9,645 bases of DNA, taken from contig PXSU01000002.1 of NCBI GenBank assembly GCA_003022745.1, positions 1 through 9,645 of the forward strand, in the 5' to 3' direction. The translations under genes were made by a program, and so were the position numbers. Positions within the stretch are counted from its first letter, which is position 1. Each line of letters opens with the position of its first letter. This document shows, piece after piece, positions 5,908 to 9,645 of this stretch. The DNA is from Halobacteriales archaeon SW_9_67_25 (GTDB lineage Archaea > Halobacteriota > Halobacteria > Halobacteriales > Haloarculaceae). The notes beneath the pieces were generated by a model that saw only the letters and a program-made list of their open reading frames with translations, was not told the DNA's origin and ran no database searches.

Positions 5908-7193
5908 AAAAAACGCTTCTGGCGGTCGATACCGCCGTGTTCGTCGTCGGGTACCAGCCCCTCGACGAGGAAGTCGAACTCGCCGGGGTCGGCCCCGCGG
6001 TTGACCCGGTCCCTGACGACCGTGTTGAGCCACGGGATGTCGATCTTCACCGGGCAGGCCGGTTCGCACCGCGAGCACCCGGTGCAGAAGTCGTTCATCC
6101 CGCCCGCGCTCTCGAGGTCGTGGACGCCGGCCTCCCAGCCCGTCCCGATACCGCCGGTGTACGTCTCCCCGCCGAACGCGTGGCCGCCGACGCTCTGGAA
6201 GTTGGCACAGGAGTTGTTGCACGCACCACACCGGATGCAGTACAGCGTCTCCCGCAGGTCGGGGTCCTCGCGCATCGCCCGCCGCCCGTTGTCGATCAAC
6301 ACGAGGTGGAACGTGCGCTCGGCGTCGGGGTCCCCGAACGGCACCGGCGGGGAGTTGACCGGCCCCGACACCAGCGTGTTGTAGATCGCCGCCGACTGGC
6401 CGGTCGCGGTTCGGCCGATGAGTTCCACGAACGGGCGGAGCGATTCGAGGGTCGGCAACAGTTTCTCGATGCCGGTCACGGCCACGTGGTGGTTCGTCGA
6501 CTCGATGACCTTCCGGGCGTTGCCCTCGTTGGTGACAAGCGCGATGGTGCCCGTCTCCGCGACGACGAAGTTCGCCCCCGTCATCCCGACGTCCGCCTCG
6601 TCGATCCGGTCTGCGAGGTAGTCCCGGGCGAACGCGGTCAGTTCGTCCGCGGTTTCCAGGGGCTCCTCGGGGTCGAAGCGCTCGTTGAACAGCCGTGCGA
6701 TCTCCTCGCGGGACTTGTGGAAGCCGGGACCGATGAGGTGAGAGGGTGTCTCGTCGGCCAGCTGGATCACGAGTTCGCCCAGGTCGGTCTCGTGGACGGC
6801 CACGCCCGCCTCCTCGAGGGCCTCGTTGACCCCGATTTCCTCGGTGGTCATCGACTTGGACTTGACGACCGACTCCGCGTCGAGACCCGCACAGACCGAC
6901 TCGATGTAGTCGGTGGCGTCTGCGGCGTCGTCGGCGACGTAGACCTCGCCGCCGTTGTCCTCGACCGCCGCTTCGACCGTTGCGAGCAGTTCCGGCAGGC
7001 GGTCGATGGCGTCCTCCTTGATGCCGCGGACGGTCTCGCGGAGCTCCTCGTACCGTTCCGCCCCGAGTTCGTCGATTGCCTCGTAACGCCGGTCGTTGAG
7101 ATGCCGGGCGTTCGCCGCGACGGCCTCACCCTCGGCGTCGAGGATGGCCCGGATGCGGGCCGCCTTCCCGGCGCGTGACTCCTCGGAGCTCAC
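5718..7193 (-). CDS. LutB-like LUD/4Fe-4S protein, frame lost near residue 429-435
   Basis: Residues 1-435 form a clear LutB-like protein: a LUD domain (about 70-300, with MTGANFVVAETGTIALVTNEGNAR-type core around 204-228), then two cysteine motifs, CIRCGACNNSC (319-329) and CTGCSRCEPACP (370-381), each binding one 4Fe-4S cluster. LutABC-type complexes oxidise L-lactate, and fused relatives serve lactate or glycolate oxidation with electrons passed to the respiratory chain. The GTG start overlaps the LutC-like stop as GTGA, so the pair is translationally coupled. After KRFFGNFPTL (residues 426-435) the frame continues into about 56 Arg/Ser-rich residues that look like a wrong-frame tail, ending at 5718, while the true C-terminal domain continues in the -1 frame. 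Reading through would give about 717 residues, close to the roughly 730 I recall for haloarchaeal fused homologues. A genuine short LutB (about 475 residues) ending here is possible but unlikely given the tail composition. Confidence 0.88.
   Translation of the reverse strand: MSSEESRAGKAARIRAILDAEGEAVAANARHLNDRRYEAIDELGAERYEELRETVRGIKEDAIDRLPELLATVEAAVEDNGGEVYVADDAADATDYIESVCAGLDAESVVKSKSMTTEEIGVNEALEEAGVAVHETDLGELVIQLADETPSHLIGPGFHKSREEIARLFNERFDPEEPLETADELTAFARDYLADRIDEADVGMTGANFVVAETGTIALVTNEGNARKVIESTNHHVAVTGIEKLLPTLESLRPFVELIGRTATGQSAAIYNTLVSGPVNSPPVPFGDPDAERTFHLVLIDNGRRAMREDPDLRETLYCIRCGACNNSCANFQSVGGHAFGGETYTGGIGTGWEAGVHDLESAGGMNDFCTGCSRCEPACPVKIDIPWLNTVVRDRVNRGADPGEFDFLVEGLVPDDEHGGIDRQKRFFGNFPTLPSRERSWSRCSASTPAVTCRHSAARRSSSGSRHAGPSHPGSRSGRPSSIPTPTRTT
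5907..5913 (-). other. U UUU UUC slippery heptamer at the LUD/CCG frame change
   Basis: In the mRNA the heptamer reads U UUU UUC, with the zero-frame codons CGU UUU UUC (Arg427-Phe428-Phe429). This is the X XXY YYZ arrangement known for -1 ribosomal slippage. A one-base backward shift here enters exactly the frame of the CCG domain, giving FFRQLPDAAVARTLMESLL. A possible 7-bp stem (5889-5895 with 5851-5857) starts 11 bases downstream, slightly further than usual. The same run is a plain six-base homopolymer, so a one-base indel error would look identical. Confidence 0.4.
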
Positions 7194-7717
7194 GGTTCGG
7201 ACCCCACGATGACGACGTGCATCTCTGCCGGACCGTGGACGCCCTCGACGAGTTCACCCATGTCGGCGGTCGCGCTCGGCCCGGTCACGAGGACGGCGTC
7301 GTTCCGTCCGGCGGCGAAGGCCTCGCCCAGCCGGTCGAAGCCGGCCAGCATGTCCGCCACGACGTCGCTGGCCCGGACGACGGCCACGTGGCGCTCCGGG
7401 AGCAGGCTCACCGACCCCTCCTTGCGGGTCGTCGGCGTGACGACGACGGTGCCGTACTCGGCGACGGCCAGCGTCCCCGCCGTGACGCCGGTGTCGGCCG
7501 CCTCGAGGTGCGCCGTCGTCGGGTCGACGGTCGCGCCGGCCGGGAGGTCGACATCGAAGGGGAGCACCGTTGCGACCGTCTCCCCCCGGCAGGCAGCGCC
7601 GATCGCTGCAGTGGCTTCCTCCCGGGGCGTCCGGGTGGTCTCGATGCCGGCAGCCGCCGCGCGTTCCGCATACCGCGCGACCTCGTCGGTCGTCGGCGCG
7701 CTTCGCCCGGAACTCAT
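7190..7717 (-). CDS. LutC-like LUD-domain protein
   Basis: This 175-residue protein is a stand-alone LUD domain (YkgG/LutC type). The core VTAGTLAVAEYGTVVVTP (residues 78-95), RKEGSVSLLPERHVAVVRASDVVADM (about 98-123) and the ending TADMGELVEGVHGPAEMHVVIV are diagnostic. LutC is the third component of lactate-utilisation complexes and lacks Fe-S clusters itself; here it precedes the LUD/4Fe-4S/CCG protein and overlaps its start by 4 bases. The ATG giving MSSGRSAPTTDEVARYAE is preferred. The frame is open 29 codons further, but those residues (MCSHDSHAESAPDWKPQ...) are not family-like, and the stretch would overlap the hairpin and promoter region. The result is a leader of roughly 80 bases if transcription begins about 26 bases behind the CTTTTTTC box at 7818-7825. 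Confidence 0.87.
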   Translation of the reverse strand: MSSGRSAPTTDEVARYAERAAAAGIETTRTPREEATAAIGAACRGETVATVLPFDVDLPAGATVDPTTAHLEAADTGVTAGTLAVAEYGTVVVTPTTRKEGSVSLLPERHVAVVRASDVVADMLAGFDRLGEAFAAGRNDAVLVTGPSATADMGELVEGVHGPAEMHVVIVGSEP

Positions 7718-7774
7718 CGATGCCGTCCCCCGCTGTCGGTCCCTGGGAATGCCCTGCGGTTTCCAGTCCGGTGC

Positions 7775-7793
7775 TGACTCTGCGTGAGAGTCA
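7775..7793. promoter_or_regulatory. Palindrome TGACTCT-N5-AGAGTCA, candidate operator
   Basis: Seven perfect pairs surround GCGTG. The site lies in the 220-base gap between the divergent LUD operon and the HTH-10 regulator, just behind the transcription start predicted from the box at 7818-7825. It could be a repressor site in dyad form or a hairpin in the LUD leader. The protein that binds it cannot be told. Confidence 0.45.
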
Positions 7794-7817
7794 TGGGAGC
7801 ACATAAGGGCGTCGACG

Positions 7818-7825
7818 GAAAAAAG
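7818..7825 (-). promoter_or_regulatory. TATA-like box of the LUD operon
   Basis: CTTTTTTC on the minus strand. The predicted start of transcription, about 26 bases on, falls near 7795, at the edge of the palindrome. A second AT-rich candidate, CCCTTATG (7802-7809), would place it near 7778. Confidence 0.3.
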
Positions 7826-7898
7826 TCGTCACGTTCATATTTTGCGGCCATCAGCGTTGGACGGCTATGTTCGTGGAACAAGAACCGAAGACACCATA

Positions 7899-7907
7899 CA
7901 TATATAC
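7899..7907 (+). promoter_or_regulatory. TATA box of the HTH-10 regulator gene
   Basis: CATATATAC, the clearest TATA box in the window, is centred about 35 bases before the preferred ATG at 7938, giving a leader of roughly 9 bases. This spacing argues against the ATG at 7842, which lies upstream of the box. Confidence 0.55.
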
Positions 7908-7937
7908 GATTGGATTCTGTTACTGTGCAATTGTGGC

Positions 7938-8636
7938 ATGATAACGCTCACCATCGATGTCCGGCAATACGACTGTCCGTTCATCGATACGACAGACGAT
8001 CACCCGCTGTCGTTTTCCGCACTCCAGTGGTCGTTCAACGAGCGCCAGGAGACGCTCGAGACGCGGATCATGGCACGCGCCTCGGGCAGGAGCGCACTCG
8101 ACTCCGGGCTCTCGACGCTCCGTGACCACGACATGGTCCAGGACGTCGCGCTGCACTACCGGCGTGGCGAAACGGCACTGCTGCGTGCGGTCATGAACGA
8201 GACGAACGCGATGAGCGCCGTCCGGGAGCACGGCGGGTATCTGACCGGCCCACCCGAGATGGAAGACGGCCGGGAACTGTGGTACGTGGGGTTCGACAAC
8301 GAGAGACGGTCCGATCGTGCGCTCGCCGACATGGAACGTGACAACGAGTTCGAGGTCAAGTCCCGCCAGCAACTGGAGTCGGACGCGCTGTTCTCGCTGT
8401 TCCAGCACCCGGAAGCGGTTGGGAAGTTCCTCACTGCCTGCGAGTCACTCTCGGCGACGGAGCACGCGACCCTCCGGACCGCCGTTGAGGAGGGATACTT
8501 CGACGAGCCCCGGGGGGCGACGCTCGCCACAGTCTCCGAGGAGTTCGGCGTCTCGAAGTCCGCCGCGTCCCGGAACCTGCGCCGGGGGCAGCGGAAGGTT
8601 CTCTCGCGCCTCGTCGAAGCCATGGACGAGATGTGA
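7938..8636 (+). CDS. HTH-10 (bacterio-opsin activator-type) transcriptional regulator
   Basis: This 232-residue protein ends in a typical HTH-10 domain: LSATEHATLRTAVEEGYFDE, then PRGATLATVSEEFGVSKSAA and SRNLRRGQRKVLSRLVEAM. The first 150 residues form the sensor-like part (MITLTIDVRQYDCPFIDTTD, then LSTLRDHDMVQDVALHYRRG and LTGPPEMEDGRELWYVGFDN), which I recall in a subgroup of haloarchaeal regulators beginning with YDCPFIDTTDDH. Cys13 in this motif might sense redox state or metal, but this is a guess. The start at 7938 is chosen because the family begins right before this motif and the TATA box lies 31-39 bases upstream; the frame is open 32 codons further, through sequence that is not family-like and contains the TATA box. 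It lies divergent from the LUD operon and 120 bases before the solute-binding gene, and could control either. Confidence 0.9.
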   Translation: MITLTIDVRQYDCPFIDTTDDHPLSFSALQWSFNERQETLETRIMARASGRSALDSGLSTLRDHDMVQDVALHYRRGETALLRAVMNETNAMSAVREHGGYLTGPPEMEDGRELWYVGFDNERRSDRALADMERDNEFEVKSRQQLESDALFSLFQHPEAVGKFLTACESLSATEHATLRTAVEEGYFDEPRGATLATVSEEFGVSKSAASRNLRRGQRKVLSRLVEAMDEM

Positions 8637-8743
8637 CCACTCCGGGAGTACGCCCGAAGAGTTGTGGCGTGCTCGGACGCCGGTTCCCGGTCGGATATCA
8701 ACATGTGAACGTGCCGTTTGATTGTGCAATCCGTCGTAGGTGC

Positions 8744-8748
8744 GGAGG
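8744..8748 (+). promoter_or_regulatory. Shine-Dalgarno site of the solute-binding protein gene
   Basis: GGAGG lies 8 bases before the ATG at 8757, matching the anti-SD of archaeal 16S rRNA. It implies a transcript with a leader, unlike the leaderless genes elsewhere in the window, and settles the start against the in-frame ATG 21 codons on. Confidence 0.6.
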
Positions 8749-8756
8749 ACGGTACC

Positions 8757-9645
8757 ATGTCACGGCGGCACGCACCATCGAACGAGGCGGAGCACGGGGG
8801 AATCGACAGACGGACGGTCATGCGAACGCTGGGCGGCGGCGCCGCGACGGTAGCGCTCGCCGGCCTCTCGGGGTGTAGCGCGCTCCTCGACGGGGGTGGA
8901 AGCGACGACGGGGGCACGTCCGAGGACGGGGAAATCGGGACCGAGCCGCTCGAGGCCGGCATGCTCACGTTCACCGAGGGAGCACCCGGGGTGTTGGGGA
9001 TCCAGATCCAGCGGGGGGCGGAACTGGCCGTCGAGCGCGTCAACGAGGCCGGCGGCGTCTACGGGCAACGACCGCTGAACCTCGATATCGTCGACGAGGG
9101 CCAGAATCCCCTGGACAGCTACCGGCAGATGATCGACGAGGGCAAGGACGTCACGTTCGGTCCCGTCTCGAGCGGGACCCACGAACAGATCGCCCCGGAG
9201 GTCGAGTCCCAGGAGGTCGTCAACATCTCGACGGCAGGGACCGTCACGACGCTGTACTGGGACACGGTTTCCGACCCGACCTACTCCTTTCGCTTCCAGA
9301 ACTCCGACCTCATGGAGGTGCTGGTGGTGGCCCGCGAGGCGGTCGACCGGATGGGGGCCGACAACATCGACACGGTCGCCGGGGTCAACCCGGGCTACTC
9401 CTTCGGCGAGGACGAACAGCGGTTCTTCAAACTCGCACTGGGGGGGTTGATCGGTGACTTCGACGTCGTCTACGAGGGCCTGCCGGACCTGGGGACCAGC
9501 GACATGTCGACGCACATCTCCGAGATAAACAGCACCCAGCCGGACCTGATGTTCTCGAGCCTGTGGGGCGGCGACGCGGTCACGTTCCTCGAACAGGCGG
9601 TGGCTAACGACATGTTCAGCGACACCCGTGTCGCCTCGACGGTGA
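8757..9645 (+). CDS. Tat-exported ABC-importer solute-binding lipoprotein (5' part)
   Basis: The first 296 codons are visible; the gene runs off the right edge. The front is a haloarchaeal Tat lipoprotein signal: IDRRTVMRTLGGGAATVALA with the twin arginine at 18-19, and lipobox LSGC ending in Cys40, followed by a Gly/Asp/Ser linker (45-60). From about residue 68 the protein follows the type-I periplasmic binding fold used for branched-chain amino acids, urea or amides (Peripla_BP_6 type): GIQIQRGAELAVERVNEAGG (81-100), then VYGQRPLNLDIVDEGQNPLD, TFGPVSSGTHEQIAPEVESQ, VVNISTAGT, and PDLMFSSLWGGDAVTFLEQA. It would sit outside the membrane, tethered by its lipid anchor, and hand its substrate to permease and ATPase partners beyond the window. 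The substrate cannot be read from the visible part. Confidence 0.9.
   Translation, partial: MSRRHAPSNEAEHGGIDRRTVMRTLGGGAATVALAGLSGCSALLDGGGSDDGGTSEDGEIGTEPLEAGMLTFTEGAPGVLGIQIQRGAELAVERVNEAGGVYGQRPLNLDIVDEGQNPLDSYRQMIDEGKDVTFGPVSSGTHEQIAPEVESQEVVNISTAGTVTTLYWDTVSDPTYSFRFQNSDLMEVLVVAREAVDRMGADNIDTVAGVNPGYSFGEDEQRFFKLALGGLIGDFDVVYEGLPDLGTSDMSTHISEINSTQPDLMFSSLWGGDAVTFLEQAVANDMFSDTRVASTV

Noticed and set aside
5908..6231. Upstream extension of the CCG-domain frame to 6231
   Set aside because: The extension is Arg/Gly-rich and overlaps the 4Fe-4S motifs of the LUD protein in the other frame. Family-like sequence begins only near 5905.
7842..7937. N-terminal extension of the HTH-10 regulator
   Set aside because: It contains the TATA box and encodes residues unlike the family, which begins just before YDCPFIDTTDD.
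1..9645. CRISPR arrays, tRNA or rRNA genes, integrase or transposase genes
   Set aside because: I saw no regularly spaced direct repeats, no cloverleaf with a CCA-type end and no mobility-protein motifs. The only mobile-element hint is the 82-bp inverted repeat.

Overview
The window is a gene-dense, high-GC stretch of a haloarchaeal (class Halobacteria) chromosome; the genus cannot be told. The evidence is acidic, lysine-poor proteins, short TATA-like boxes about 25-30 bases before start codons with little or no leader, a ubiquitin-like SAMP gene, a PadR-type and an HTH-10 (Bat-type) regulator, and a Tat-exported lipoprotein. No rRNA, tRNA, CRISPR array, transposase or virus gene is visible.

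Layout. The left edge holds the 3' end of a SAMP2-like modifier gene (+), facing a PHP-domain phosphoesterase (-) and an unrecognised 108-residue protein (-). A 48-residue rubrerythrin-like zinc ribbon (+) faces an unrecognised 151-residue protein (-), which lies behind a PadR regulator (-). Divergent from PadR runs a two-gene membrane operon (+): a TraB-family protein and an M50/site-2-protease-like protein, overlapping by 4 bases. Next, on the minus strand, is a LUD operon: a LutC-like protein, then a LutB-like protein with two 4Fe-4S cluster motifs whose C-terminal CCG domain (LutA/GlcF-like) lies in the -1 frame. Divergent from it are an HTH-10 regulator and the 5' part of a solute-binding lipoprotein of an ABC importer (both +), the latter cut by the window end.

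How the genes may work together. The LUD pair looks like an electron-transferring lactate/glycolate-type oxidation module. The HTH-10 gene could control the LUD operon, the importer, or both. TraB and the M50 protease probably act together in the membrane. The remaining genes look like independent housekeeping or orphan genes.

Most notable. (1) The LUD/CCG gene changes frame at or just after a U UUU UUC heptamer that is in the correct phase for -1 slippage. Programmed frameshifting, an assembly indel and a decaying gene are all possible. (2) All three tail-to-tail gene junctions contain a strong inverted repeat, one of them a 16-bp perfect repeat with a nested hairpin that resembles a MITE. 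(3) The visible 51 residues of the SAMP2-like protein contain no lysine. I did not find a clearly new multi-gene system; the frameshift junction is the best candidate for something unusual.
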